The notes under the pieces are model-generated. The model did not search any database, was not told where the DNA came from, and saw only the letters and a program-made list of their open reading frames with translations. The position numbers and the translations under genes were made by a program. Positions 18,677 through 28,115 of a stretch of 64,000 nucleotides of DNA are shown here, one piece after another (within the stretch, counting starts at the first letter, position 1; every line of letters starts with the position of its first letter). Source of the DNA: Pseudomonas sp. MH9.2 (lineage in GTDB: Bacteria > Pseudomonadota > Gammaproteobacteria > Pseudomonadales > Pseudomonadaceae); NCBI RefSeq assembly GCF_034353875.1, contig NZ_CP133784.1, positions 1,674,001 to 1,738,000 of the forward strand, given 5' to 3'.

Positions 18677-20893
18677 TCAATCGCGCCAGAAGCGCCGTCG
18701 GGCACGCTCTCCTTGCGCCTCACCGAATACCCCCAGTTGCAGACGAATCGCGCCCAGTTCGGCGCTGTCATAAGGCTGCACGGCCAAGGCTGCATAGCGC
18801 GCCATTACCTGCGGGTGCGGGTGCCCGAACGCATTGTTGCGCCCACGGGAGATCAATACTCTTTCAGGCGCCACCGCCTTGAGAAACGCCGTGGATGAGG
18901 AACTGCGGCTCCCATGATGCGGCGCCTGCAACCAATGCGCGCGAACATCGAACCCGCTGCCGAGCACGGCACGTTCGGCTCCGGCTTCAATATCGCCAGT
19001 CAACAACAAACGCTCACCATTGGCCTCGACCCGCAGTACGCAGGAAGCCTCGTTACTCTCTGTCGCGTGTTCCCAGCGCCAGGTCGAGAAATGCACACCA
19101 TCCCACTGCCATTGCTCACCGTTCTGACAGGACTGAGCCTGCAAGAGTGGCGGCAACTTGGCTACCTCGCCAGCCAGTACGCGGGCAACAGGCAAGCTTT
19201 TATAGACGGCCTGCGCCCCACCCGCATGGTCGGCATGCGCATGACTGATCAACATCAAATCGAGCTGGCGTACGCCGGTCTTGCGTATCGACGGCAGCAC
19301 CACGCGCTGGCCAATATCGAAATCACCGAAGCGCGGGCCTGCGTCATACAACAGCGTGTGCTGGCGCGTCCGCAACACAATCGCCAGGCCCTGTCCCACA
19401 TCCAGCTGCATCACCTCGACCTGACCATAGGGCACGCTCTTCACTGGCGGGAACACGCACAGCAGCAACAGCGGCCAGCCCAACAGACGCAATGGCACGC
19501 CCTTGGGCAGCAGCAACAAGACGCCGCCAAGCATGCTCAGCCACCACGCCCACCACGGCACCGCACTGCCGATCCAGGCCGGGACCCACCCAGCGACCCA
19601 CGCCAACCCCTGAAACAGCCACCCCAGCAGACCTCCAGCCAGCCACAGCAAACCCTCGCCAATACCGGGCACCGGCAATAACACAGTGCCGAGCAGCGCC
19701 AGCGGCAACACGACGACGCTGATCCATGGCACCGCGAGCAAATTGGCCAATGGCCCGCTGAGACTGACCGGCAGGTTCAACGCGAGCACTACCGGGAGCA
19801 ACCCGATGGCGATCAACCATTGCGCACGGGTCCAGCTTTGCAGCCAGCTCCAGGCGCCCAGCCGACCACTGAATACCAGAATCAGGATCGCGACGGCGGC
19901 AAAGGACAACCAAAAACCGGGTTGCAAACTGACCAGCGGTTCGACGACCAGTACCGCGTTGAGTGACAACAACAAGGGCCACCACACACCCAGGTGACGG
20001 AAGCGCAGACGCCAGAGCAGGACCATACCGATCATCGTGCAGGCTCGGCGCACCGGCACTTCAAAACCAGCCAGCAAGCCGTAACCGAGCGCTGCGGCAA
20101 ACGCCAGGCCACACGCACAGGGCAACCACGGCAAACGGCGCGGCCACAGCCCCCAACGCGCCAGCCCGGCGACCAGCGCGTAAATCAACCCGGCCAGTAA
20201 CCCGATGTGCTGGCCCGAGATCACCAGCAGATGCACAGTGCCGGTGTCCTGCAGCACTTGCCAATCAGCCGGCGTCAGCCCTGAATCGTCGCCCAGCACC
20301 AGCGCCGCCAGCCCGCCTTGACGTCCTTGTGCATCGACTGCCAGCAACCGCTGACGCACCGCATCGCGCCAGGCTGAACGCGCAGGCGCGAGCAATTGCC
20401 CATCCGCCACGGTACCGGTCGCGCCAATGCGCTGCGCCAACAACCAGGCTTCGTAGTCGAATGAATCAGGATTAATCAGGCCCGCCGGACGTTTGAGCTT
20501 GACCGCCAGCCGCCAGTGCTCGCCGCTGCGCACACCAGAGCCGCCGTACCACGCCAGACGCATATGCTCAGGCAACCGGGCACGACGTGATTGCGCACCG
20601 TCGAGTTGAAAGCGCACCACGCCGTCACTCGACTGCGGCAAGCCGACCACCTTGCCTTGCACCCATAGCGTTTGGCCGTCGAGTCGAGGCAGCAGGCGAT
20701 CATCCAGCGCCCATTGCGCCGACACACACGCCCAACTGAAGCCGAACAGAAAAAACGCCAGCGGATAACTTCGAAACGGCAACAGCATCAGCGCCAAGAC
20801 GGGCGTCAACAGCAACAGCCAAAACGGTGGCAATGCCGGCATGAAACGAATAGCCAAAAGACCCAGCGCGAGCGCCACCATCCCTGTGCGCAT
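18677..20893 (-). CDS. comEC: ComEC/Rec2-family DNA uptake channel protein
   Basis: Inner-membrane protein that moves single-stranded DNA into the cytoplasm during natural transformation. The N-terminal part has several membrane helices and an OB-like domain. The competence domain follows (VHLLVISGQHIGLLAGL) with more helices. The C-terminal metallo-beta-lactamase domain carries LDVGQGLAIVL, ISHAHADHAGG and QAPHHGSRSS. At 738 residues it is full length and all metal-binding residues appear present. The gene is intact, but transformation would also need type IV pili and other com genes outside the window. Confidence 0.93.
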   Translation of the reverse strand: MRTGMVALALGLLAIRFMPALPPFWLLLLTPVLALMLLPFRSYPLAFFLFGFSWACVSAQWALDDRLLPRLDGQTLWVQGKVVGLPQSSDGVVRFQLDGAQSRRARLPEHMRLAWYGGSGVRSGEHWRLAVKLKRPAGLINPDSFDYEAWLLAQRIGATGTVADGQLLAPARSAWRDAVRQRLLAVDAQGRQGGLAALVLGDDSGLTPADWQVLQDTGTVHLLVISGQHIGLLAGLIYALVAGLARWGLWPRRLPWLPCACGLAFAAALGYGLLAGFEVPVRRACTMIGMVLLWRLRFRHLGVWWPLLLSLNAVLVVEPLVSLQPGFWLSFAAVAILILVFSGRLGAWSWLQSWTRAQWLIAIGLLPVVLALNLPVSLSGPLANLLAVPWISVVVLPLALLGTVLLPVPGIGEGLLWLAGGLLGWLFQGLAWVAGWVPAWIGSAVPWWAWWLSMLGGVLLLLPKGVPLRLLGWPLLLLCVFPPVKSVPYGQVEVMQLDVGQGLAIVLRTRQHTLLYDAGPRFGDFDIGQRVVLPSIRKTGVRQLDLMLISHAHADHAGGAQAVYKSLPVARVLAGEVAKLPPLLQAQSCQNGEQWQWDGVHFSTWRWEHATESNEASCVLRVEANGERLLLTGDIEAGAERAVLGSGFDVRAHWLQAPHHGSRSSSSTAFLKAVAPERVLISRGRNNAFGHPHPQVMARYAALAVQPYDSAELGAIRLQLGVFGEAQGERARRRFWRD

Positions 20894-21030
20894 AAGTCTG
20901 TCCTTGAGAAGTCCATCCCTTGGATTAGCGCACCCTGCCAGACCCCGCTTTTATTAATTGTCACAAAGTCTGAATTTGATGTAGGCAGAATCTAGGCATA
21001 CTGACCCACACACCTGGGACGAGACCCCCT

Positions 21031-21546
21031 ATGCCGCGTCGTCTATTCAAACGCTACATGCCTGACCCGACCCGCATCAGGGAACACAAATCCTTACGCT
21101 TTCTCGGTCGTCTTCTGCATGATCCGAACCTCTGGCACCTCAATCGCCACTCCGTCTCGCGTGCGATGGGCATCGGGCTGTTCGCAGCATTTATGCCCAT
21201 TCCCTTGCAGATGTTGTTGGCGGCCATGCTGGCCATCGCGGTGCGCGGCAATATGCCGATTGGCGTCAGCCTGGTCTGGCTGACCAATCCAGTCACGATG
21301 CCTCCGGTGTTTTATTGCACGTACCGGATCGGTGCCTGGCTGATGCAATTGCCACCACGCCACCTGCCGCCTGAACTGTCCTGGGAGTGGATCAGCGGGC
21401 AGTTATCAACCTTGTGGCAGCCCTTCTTGCTGGGCTCTGTAGTGACAGGCATCGTATTTGGCACACTGGCATACGGCCTGACCCAGCTGTATTGGCGCTG
21501 GTGGGTCAGCAGGCAGTGGCGTTTGCGGAGAGAGAAGAGGAAGTGA
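21031..21546 (+). CDS. DUF2062 membrane protein
   Basis: A 171-residue protein starting MPRRLFKRYMPDPTRIREHK with two or three hydrophobic segments (GLFAAFMPIPLQMLLAAMLA and one near residue 145) and a basic C-terminal tail. It contains the family motif VWLTNPVTMPPVFY. DUF2062 proteins are inner-membrane proteins of unknown function, often next to comEC or lol genes in Pseudomonas. It is divergent from comEC. Confidence 0.85.
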   Translation: MPRRLFKRYMPDPTRIREHKSLRFLGRLLHDPNLWHLNRHSVSRAMGIGLFAAFMPIPLQMLLAAMLAIAVRGNMPIGVSLVWLTNPVTMPPVFYCTYRIGAWLMQLPPRHLPPELSWEWISGQLSTLWQPFLLGSVVTGIVFGTLAYGLTQLYWRWWVSRQWRLRREKRK

Positions 21547-21566
21547 AGCTGTCAGGCTGACGCAAT

Positions 21567-21600
21567 CCGTGGGGGCAAATAAATTCGCTCCCACGGATTG
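21567..21600. repeat. Palindromic repeat, terminator-like
   Basis: AATCCGTGGG ... CCCACGGATT flanks a 14-base A/T-rich centre. It is a REP-type palindrome (GTGGGAGCGAATTTATT on the minus strand) common between Pseudomonas genes. It sits between the convergent DUF2062 and ABC permease genes and may end transcription for both. Confidence 0.65.
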
Positions 21601-21625
21601 AGTACACAGCCTGTACAGAGGAAGA

Positions 21626-22417
21626 CTACTGACGCATCCCGCGCCCGCTGATCAGCAGACGCGCACAGCCCAGGTACAAAATAACGGTCGCCACGACCAT
21701 GAACGTCAGGGCGATGCTGATGCGGATGTCCGACACACCCAGGATGCCGTAACGGAAGGCGTTGACCATGTGCAGCACCGGGTTGGCCATGGACACGGTC
21801 TGCCAGAACGGCGGCAGCAGGTTGATCGAGTAAAACACCCCGCCCAGGTAGGTCAACGGCGTCAGGACGAAGGTCGGAATAATCGAGATATCGTCGAAGT
21901 TGCGCGCAAAGACGGCGTTGATGAAGCCCAGCAGCGAGAAAATCGTTGCCGTCAGCACGACCACCACTATCGTGATCCCCAAGTGATGGACCTGCAGGTC
22001 AGTAAAGAACATCGACAACAGGGTCACGATCAGGCCCACCATCAAACCGCGCAGTACGCCCCCAAGGGTGTAGCCGATCAGGATGGTGTGCGGCGAGACC
22101 GGCGAGACCATCAACTCTTCGATCGAACGCTGAAACTTGGCGCCGAAGAAGCTCGACACAACGTTGCCATAGGAGTTGGTGATCACCGACATCATGATCA
22201 GGCCCGGCACGATGTACTGCATGTAGGTGAAGCCACCCATGTCGCCAATCTGCCGGCCGATCAGGTTGCCGAAGATCACGAAGTACAACACCATGGTGAT
22301 CGCTGGCGGCAGCAACGTTTGCGGCCAGATACGGGTGAAACGACGGATCTCGCGATAGACGATGGTTTGCAGGGCAATCAGGTTGGGACGCAGCTCGGAG
22401 CCAGGATTGGAACTCAT
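21626..22417 (-). CDS. ABC-2 type transporter permease (YadH-like)
   Basis: Membrane part of an ABC exporter. The 263 residues have six predicted hydrophobic segments, including LLPPAITMVLYFVIFGNLIG and a C-terminal ISIALTFMVVATVILYLGCA, and the ABC-2 signature region around SPVSPHTILIGYTLGG. Its ATG overlaps the stop of the ATPase gene. The pair resembles YadG/YadH; the substrate is unknown. Confidence 0.88.
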   Translation of the reverse strand: MSSNPGSELRPNLIALQTIVYREIRRFTRIWPQTLLPPAITMVLYFVIFGNLIGRQIGDMGGFTYMQYIVPGLIMMSVITNSYGNVVSSFFGAKFQRSIEELMVSPVSPHTILIGYTLGGVLRGLMVGLIVTLLSMFFTDLQVHHLGITIVVVVLTATIFSLLGFINAVFARNFDDISIIPTFVLTPLTYLGGVFYSINLLPPFWQTVSMANPVLHMVNAFRYGILGVSDIRISIALTFMVVATVILYLGCARLLISGRGMRQ

Positions 22418-23346
22418 ACCGCCACCTTCGCCAGGTTTTTTTCCACCAGAGAAACGAACAGCTCCTCAAGGCGATTGGTTTTATTGCGCAGGCTCAGCAC
22501 TTCGACTTTCTGCGCGGCCAACTGACCGAACAGCGCGGTGATGCCAACGGTCTTGTCCACTTGCACTTCCAGGGTATGGCTGTCGACCAACTTCGCCGGG
22601 TAACCAATCAAGGTCGGCGCCACCTGATACGCATCCCTCAGATCAAGCAAAAACGTCTCGACGTGCAGCGTATTCAGCAGTTGCTTCATGCCCATGTTCT
22701 GGACGATGACGCCGTGATCGATGATCCCGATATTACGGCACAGGTGCTCAGCCTCTTCCAGGTAGTGCGTGGTGAGGATGATGGTGATGCCTTTCTCGTT
22801 CAGCTCGGTGAGGAAGGTCCACATTGAGCGACGCAGCTCAATGTCCACGCCCGCCGTCGGCTCATCAAGAATCAACAGACGCGGTTCGTGGATCAACGCC
22901 CGAGCGATCATCAGACGGCGCTTCATGCCGCCGGACAACGCACGCGATGGCACGTCGCGTTTGTCCCACAAGCCCAGTTGAGTCAGGTATTGCTCGGCCC
23001 GCTCTTTGGCGATTTTGGGTGGGATACCGTAGTACCCGGCTTGGGTTACCACAATGTCGAACGTCTTTTCGAACTGGTTGAAATTGAATTCCTGCGGCAC
23101 CACACCGATGCACCGCTTGAGCGCTGCGGGCTCGCGATCCAGGTCATGACCAAAGATATTCACTGTACCGCTGGTTTTGTTGACCAGGGTCGAGATGATG
23201 CCGATGGTGGTGGATTTTCCGGCGCCATTGGGGCCGAGCAATGCGAAGAAATCACCTTCAGCGACATCCAGATCGATACCACTCAGGGCCTGGAAACCGT
23301 TGCCGTAGGTTTTGGTTAGCTGCCGGATGGACAGAGCGGAACTCAT
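22414..23346 (-). CDS. ABC transporter ATP-binding protein (YadG-like)
   Basis: Cytoplasmic ATPase of the ABC-2 exporter. Walker A is LLGPNGAGKSTTIG, the signature ALSGGMKRRLMIARAL, Walker B LLILDEPTAGVD and the switch histidine TTHYLEEAEHL. I chose the ATG at 23346 (MSSALSIRQLTKTYG) rather than the upstream codon at 23400 because similarity begins there. At 310 residues it has a C-terminal extension typical of the drug/antibiotic exporter class. Confidence 0.92.
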   Translation of the reverse strand: MSSALSIRQLTKTYGNGFQALSGIDLDVAEGDFFALLGPNGAGKSTTIGIISTLVNKTSGTVNIFGHDLDREPAALKRCIGVVPQEFNFNQFEKTFDIVVTQAGYYGIPPKIAKERAEQYLTQLGLWDKRDVPSRALSGGMKRRLMIARALIHEPRLLILDEPTAGVDIELRRSMWTFLTELNEKGITIILTTHYLEEAEHLCRNIGIIDHGVIVQNMGMKQLLNTLHVETFLLDLRDAYQVAPTLIGYPAKLVDSHTLEVQVDKTVGITALFGQLAAQKVEVLSLRNKTNRLEELFVSLVEKNLAKVAV

Positions 23347-23479
23347 ATCTGAAATACGCACCAAGAAGGGGGAAGGAAGAATAAATAAGGTCGAGCGCAA
23401 TCAATAACAACTGCGGCCAACCGGACAATGGTGCTTGGCAACGCCGCGCAAGTACAGCGACATGTGTTGATAGTCAGTA

Positions 23480-24103
23480 TTAACTCAACGCGGTCATCAC
23501 TGCTTTTCGATAGGCCGGCCGCGCTTTCAAGCGCTCATACCAGGCTTGAAGATGGTGCATCGCGGGGCGTTCAATCGGCATCTCGAACCAGGCATATATA
23601 AAGCTGCCCAAGGGAATATCGCCCATCCCCAACACCTCTCCAGACAAGTAAGGCTGTTTGGCCAACGTGTCGTCGACGACGGCCAGCAACGCCTGACACG
23701 TTTTGATCGCACCGTTGATCTGCACCCAGTCCTGCTGATCCGCCGGGGTGCGCAACACGCCCCAGAACACGCTCTTGAAGGGTTCGGCAAACGTTGAGGT
23801 GGTCCAATCCATCCATTTGTCCGCCGACGCCCGCGCGGTCAGGCTGTCAGGGTACATGGCCGAGCCCGGCGCATAACGAGCGGCGAGATAGCGCACGATG
23901 GCGTTGGATTCCCAGAGTACGAAACCATCATCCTCAATGACCGGGATCCGGCCATTGGGGTTCATCGCCCGGTATTCGGGTTGATCGACAATGCCAAATG
24001 CGCCACCGGCATCAATGGCTTCATACGGCACCGCAACCTCTTCTGCACACCACAGCGCCTTGCGCACGTTGGACGAGTTTTTCCGACCCCAGATTTTCAG
24101 CAT
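23480..24103 (-). CDS. Glutathione S-transferase family protein
   Basis: Cytosolic GST-fold protein of 207 residues starting MLKIWGRKNSSNVRKALW. The thioredoxin-like N-domain carries SSNVRKALW, where a serine or asparagine may serve as catalytic residue, NPNGRIPVIEDDG and WESNAIVRYLA (glutathione-binding ES motif). The helical C-domain follows. The ATG at 24103 was preferred over one 11 codons upstream. The substrate is unknown. Confidence 0.9.
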   Translation of the reverse strand: MLKIWGRKNSSNVRKALWCAEEVAVPYEAIDAGGAFGIVDQPEYRAMNPNGRIPVIEDDGFVLWESNAIVRYLAARYAPGSAMYPDSLTARASADKWMDWTTSTFAEPFKSVFWGVLRTPADQQDWVQINGAIKTCQALLAVVDDTLAKQPYLSGEVLGMGDIPLGSFIYAWFEMPIERPAMHHLQAWYERLKARPAYRKAVMTALS

Positions 24104-24363
24104 GCCATTCCCCTTGTCAAACCCGTGATGACTCAATCGTGCATCAGTTTAATCCGAGCACGCCCCTCTAAATCCAGCGATCTATTATAGAAATTGATCG
24201 CCTGCATCTCTGGGCTGGAGCTGAAACCGAGTTCATGCCCGGCGAACTCCGCCACGGCCGGGTGGTCACTATCGATGCACTCGCTGTTGTCGCCATCTTC
24301 ACCTGATGCCGACTAAGCTCTTGATGGCGGATTTTTTGCCGCTGTCGTCACGGAGGATTACCT

Positions 24364-26811
24364 ATGCTGTTGTTGTGGATACTGGTTCTGGTGGTCGGGG
24401 TTGCTTATCTGGCCCACCGACGCGTCGCACCCCTGCCCTGCTTGGGTGTGGTCGCTGTCTTTTTGCTGGCAATGGGCGCCTTCAGCCACGCGCCGGGTTG
24501 GCTGCTGGTAGTGCTCTGGGTGTTGTGGCTGGCAGTCGCAGTGCCGTTGGCCCTGCCAGATCTGCGCCGCACGTACCTCACTGCGCGGTTGTTCTCATGG
24601 TTCAAGAAAACCTTGCCACCTATGTCGCAGACCGAGCGCGACGCCATCGACGCGGGCACCGTCTGGTGGGACGGTGAACTGTTCAGCGGTCGCCCCGCCT
24701 GGAACACGCTGCTGGCCTACCCCAAAGTCCAGCTCACAGAAGAAGAACAGGCGTTCCTCGACGGCCCTACCGAAGAGTTGTGCGCGATGGTCAGTGACTG
24801 GCAGATCGGCCAGTCAATGGACTTGCCGCCTGAAGCCTGGGAACACATCAAGCAGCACGGCTTCTTCGCCCTGATCATCCCCAAAGAATATGGCGGCAAA
24901 GGTTTCTCGGCCTACGCTCACTCCCAAGTGGCGATGAAACTGGCCACCCGCAGCGGCGACCTGGCGTCCACGGTCATGGTGCCCAACTCCCTCGGCCCTG
25001 CCGAATTGCTGCTGCATTACGGCACGGACGAACAACGCAATCACTACTTGCCACGCCTGGCACGCGGCGACGACATTCCGTGTTTCGCCCTGACCGGCCC
25101 GCTGGCGGGCTCTGATGCCGGCGCCATGCCGGACACCGGGGTGATCTGCAAAGGCCAATGGCAAGGCAAAGAAGTCATCGGCCTGCGCCTGAACTGGGAA
25201 AAACGCTACATCACCCTCGGCCCGGTCGCCACCTTGCTGGGTCTGGCGTTCAAGGCATTCGACCCTGAGCACTTGCTCGGCGACAAGGAAGACCTGGGCA
25301 TCAGCCTGGCGCTGATCCCGACCGATACCCCCGGCGTGGAAATCGGGCGCCGCCACCTGCCACTGGGCGCCGCGTTCATGAACGGCCCCAACAGCGGCAA
25401 GGACGTGTTCATCCCCCTGGACCTCCTGATCGGTGGTCAGGACATGCTCGGCAAAGGCTGGATGATGCTGATGAACTGCCTGTCGGTGGGTCGTTCAATC
25501 TCCCTGCCTGCGGTCGGCACTGGCGCAGCCAAGTTCACCAGCCTGGTCACCGGGCAATATGCGCAGGTGCGTGAACAGTTCAATGTGCCGCTGTCGGCTT
25601 TCGAAGGTATCCAGGAAGCCCTGGCGCGGATCGGCGGCAACGCCTGGCTGATGGACAGCGCGCGGATGCTCACCGCCAACGCCGTGGACCTGGGGGAAAA
25701 ACCCTCGGTGTTGTCGGCGATCCTGAAATATCACCTGACCGAACGTGGCCGTGAATGCATCAGCCACGCCATGGATGTGCACGGTGGCAAGGGCATCATC
25801 ATGGGCCCGAACAACTATCTGGGCCGCAGCTGGCAGGGGGCGCCAATCTTCATCACCGTAGAAGGCGCCAACATCCTTTCGCGCAACCTGATGATCTTCG
25901 GTCAGGGCGCGATTCGCTGCCATCCGTTCGTGCTCAAGGAAATGGCCCTGGCCGGCCGCGAGGATCACGAACGCGCGCTGGTGGAGTTCGATGGCCTGCT
26001 GCTCAAGCACATCGGTTTTGCGGTCGGCAACGCAGCCAGTACCTTCATTCTCAACCTTGGCCTTGGACGTTTCGAGACCGTACCGGGAGACAGCCTGAGC
26101 CAGGGTTACTTCCGCGCACTGAATCGCCAGGCCGCCGCTTTTGCCCTGCTGGCCGACTTGAGCATGATGCTCCTGGGCGGCGAGCTCAAACGGCGGGAAC
26201 GGCTGTCTGCCCGTCTCGGCGATGTGCTGAGCCATCTGTACCTGGCCTCCGCCGCGCTCAAGCGTTACCACGACCTCGATTCGCCCGACCACATGCGCCC
26301 CCTGTTTCGCTGGGCCATGGAGGAAAGCCTTGGCGAGTCCGAGCGCGCACTGGATGAGCTGCTGAGCAACTTCCCGAGTCGAGTAATGGGTTGCCTGCTG
26401 CGTGTGGTGGTGTTCCCGTTCGGTCGTCGGCACACCGGGCCATCGGATGCACTGGATGCCGAGGTCGCCGAAGTGATTGGTCGCGCCAAAGGAGATCCGG
26501 CCCTGGAAGAACTGCTTGCTGGCTGCTATCGCCCGCAATCGATAGATGATCCGGTCGGCGCCCTGCAACACGCCAGTGACTTGCTGAAAGCCAGCCAACC
26601 GCTACAACAAAAGCTGCACCACGCACTGAAAAGCGGTCAGTTGAAACCGGCGGCAGGTGAGCACGTTATCGATGCCGCCCTGAGCGTCGGCGTGCTGCTA
26701 CCGGCCGAAGCACAAACGCTACGCGTGGCAGAGGCGGCGCGGCGCACAGTGATCGATGTCGATGATTTCGATAAAGAGGAACTGACGCTGGCCGAGGGCA
26801 AGACTCGCTAG
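24364..26811 (+). CDS. fadE: FadE-type acyl-CoA dehydrogenase
   Basis: FAD-dependent enzyme for the first step of fatty acid beta-oxidation. The 815 residues start with two membrane helices (LLLWILVLVVGVAYLA and a second near residue 45), then the acyl-CoA dehydrogenase domain (IIPKEYGGKGFSAYAHS, CFALTGPLAGSDAGAM, MDVHGGKGIIMGPNNYLG) and a long C-terminal DUF1974 domain. The length and order match E. coli FadE (814). A GGAGG site precedes the ATG. The gene stands alone, ended by the hairpin at 26831. Confidence 0.94.
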   Translation: MLLLWILVLVVGVAYLAHRRVAPLPCLGVVAVFLLAMGAFSHAPGWLLVVLWVLWLAVAVPLALPDLRRTYLTARLFSWFKKTLPPMSQTERDAIDAGTVWWDGELFSGRPAWNTLLAYPKVQLTEEEQAFLDGPTEELCAMVSDWQIGQSMDLPPEAWEHIKQHGFFALIIPKEYGGKGFSAYAHSQVAMKLATRSGDLASTVMVPNSLGPAELLLHYGTDEQRNHYLPRLARGDDIPCFALTGPLAGSDAGAMPDTGVICKGQWQGKEVIGLRLNWEKRYITLGPVATLLGLAFKAFDPEHLLGDKEDLGISLALIPTDTPGVEIGRRHLPLGAAFMNGPNSGKDVFIPLDLLIGGQDMLGKGWMMLMNCLSVGRSISLPAVGTGAAKFTSLVTGQYAQVREQFNVPLSAFEGIQEALARIGGNAWLMDSARMLTANAVDLGEKPSVLSAILKYHLTERGRECISHAMDVHGGKGIIMGPNNYLGRSWQGAPIFITVEGANILSRNLMIFGQGAIRCHPFVLKEMALAGREDHERALVEFDGLLLKHIGFAVGNAASTFILNLGLGRFETVPGDSLSQGYFRALNRQAAAFALLADLSMMLLGGELKRRERLSARLGDVLSHLYLASAALKRYHDLDSPDHMRPLFRWAMEESLGESERALDELLSNFPSRVMGCLLRVVVFPFGRRHTGPSDALDAEVAEVIGRAKGDPALEELLAGCYRPQSIDDPVGALQHASDLLKASQPLQQKLHHALKSGQLKPAAGEHVIDAALSVGVLLPAEAQTLRVAEAARRTVIDVDDFDKEELTLAEGKTR

Positions 26812-26830
26812 TTGACCAGAGGTAAGACAG

Positions 26831-26867
26831 CGGGCGCACAGGGCTTTATACTCGTGCGCCCGTTTTT
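26831..26867 (+). terminator. Terminator between fadE and the PA2817-family gene
   Basis: CGGGCGCAC pairs with GTGCGCCCG around a 14-base loop and is followed by TTTTT. It ends 18 bases before the next start codon, so it separates fadE from the next gene or attenuates read-through into it. Confidence 0.8.
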
Positions 26868-26885
26868 GCTTTAGAGGACTCCATC

Positions 26886-27296
26886 ATGGCCGACGCCACG
26901 CTCGACCACCAACTTGCCCTGCTCGCGCACCTGCGCAGCATCCTGGTCGCCCTTGGCGAGGCCGAACAAGTTCCCGAAGAAAGCCATGAGCTGTTCATGG
27001 AGCGCTTCGACGAACTGGTCGCGCTATTGCCGCAAGACCCCATCGAAAGCCAATACCTGGGCCAGGAAATGCTCTGCCAGGTCATTCAGCGCTACCCGCA
27101 AATTGCCCACCTGGTCCCCCGCGATCTGTTGTGGTTCTTCGCTGGCGACTGCCTGCACTTCATGCCCGATGATGAGATCGACCTGTATCAGGCACTCGAA
27201 GAACGCCGCTACGAAGCCGAGCAGAATGAAGAACCGTTCGACTGGAATCAGGAAAAACAACTGATGGCGCTCTCGCTACAAGACAGCAGGCACTGA
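26886..27296 (+). CDS. PA2817-family hypothetical protein
   Basis: A 136-residue acidic, soluble protein beginning MADATLDHQLALLAHLRSIL and containing WFFAGDCLHFMPDDEIDLYQ. I recognise it as the Pseudomonas family named after PA2817, which also lies after fadE and beside tRNA genes in PAO1. No catalytic motif, signal or membrane segment is visible. A GAGGA site stands before the ATG. Function unknown. Confidence 0.8.
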   Translation: MADATLDHQLALLAHLRSILVALGEAEQVPEESHELFMERFDELVALLPQDPIESQYLGQEMLCQVIQRYPQIAHLVPRDLLWFFAGDCLHFMPDDEIDLYQALEERRYEAEQNEEPFDWNQEKQLMALSLQDSRH

Positions 27297-27400
27297 TTGA
27301 TCGGCCTTCACCTTTGAGCGCCCACCCGCAATGAGCTGACGCGTAGTTACACGTCAGCTCCCGGGGCCACACCAAAAAACGCACACCAAAAAACGCACAC

Positions 27401-27433
27401 ACAAAAACGCCGCTCAATGAGCGGCGTTTTTGT
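27401..27433 (-). terminator. Terminator of the tRNA operon
   Basis: ACAAAAACGCCGCTCA / TGAGCGGCGTTTTTGT is a perfect stem of more than ten pairs. On the minus strand a T-tract follows. It ends eight bases after the last tRNA-Gly. Just beyond are two copies of ACACCAAAAAACGC. Confidence 0.88.
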
Positions 27434-27440
27434 TTGTATA

Positions 27441-27516
<76 letters not shown>

Positions 27517-27519
27517 AAA

Positions 27520-27595
27520 TGGCGTCCCCTAGGGGACTCGAACCCCTGTTACCGCCGTGAAAGGGCGGTGTCCTAGGCCACTAGACGAAGGGGAC
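27520..27595 (-). tRNA. tRNA-Glu (TTC), copy 1
   Basis: 76 bases: GTCCCCTTCGTCTAGTGGCC at the 5' side, anticodon loop CCCTTTCACGG with TTC, T-loop GTTCGAGTC and encoded CCA. Identical to the copy at 27775-27850. Three bases separate it from the downstream tRNA-Gly. Confidence 0.97.
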
Positions 27596-27696
27596 GCTGC
27601 CCGAAACATACTAGGTATGTTCCAGTGTCCAAAACATGATCCGAAGACCGTGCCCTGGTTTCACCAGCCCTGCCCGAAAGCAAGACTGCTTAAAAA

Positions 27697-27772
<76 letters not shown>

Positions 27773-27774
27773 AA

Positions 27775-27850
27775 TGGCGTCCCCTAGGGGACTCGAACCC
27801 CTGTTACCGCCGTGAAAGGGCGGTGTCCTAGGCCACTAGACGAAGGGGAC
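27775..27850 (-). tRNA. tRNA-Glu (TTC), copy 2
   Basis: Same 76-base sequence as copy 1, with TTC anticodon and encoded CCA. It is the first gene of the tRNA transcript and is preceded by a strong promoter at 27913-27941. Confidence 0.97.
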
Positions 27851-27912
27851 ACACGTACAACTTCACTACTTATCTGCGTTTCGCTGTGTGCTTTACGCTG
27901 TAAGTGGCGCGC

Positions 27913-27941
27913 ATTCTATGGATGCTGGGGCAAGTCGTCAA
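27913..27941 (-). promoter_or_regulatory. Promoter of the tRNA operon
   Basis: On the minus strand TTGACG, a 17-base spacer and TAGAAT are followed by a GCGCGCC discriminator. A near-consensus sigma70 promoter with a GC-rich discriminator is the usual form for stringently controlled stable-RNA genes. Transcription should start 50-60 bases before the first tRNA. Confidence 0.8.
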
Positions 27942-28115
27942 CCCCCATCTATAAATATATCTAAATCAACGACTTCCCCGCGCATTGATATCTTGGCCCA
28001 CACGCACAGGCGCCTGAATTACCACGCCGTTAGTTTGACGAACGACCGTTACACCTATCGGCAAAAATGCTTAACCACTACACTCGACACAAACTACCCG
28101 AATGAGGTTTCAACG

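Noticed and set aside
18677..20893. comEC considered as part of a complete competence locus
   Set aside because: No other com or pil genes are in the window; a lone comEC is normal in Pseudomonas.
27361..27398. Direct repeat ACACCAAAAAACGC beside the tRNA terminator, considered as an attachment site
   Set aside because: No integrase or second flanking copy of a tRNA 3' end was seen; likely a local duplication.
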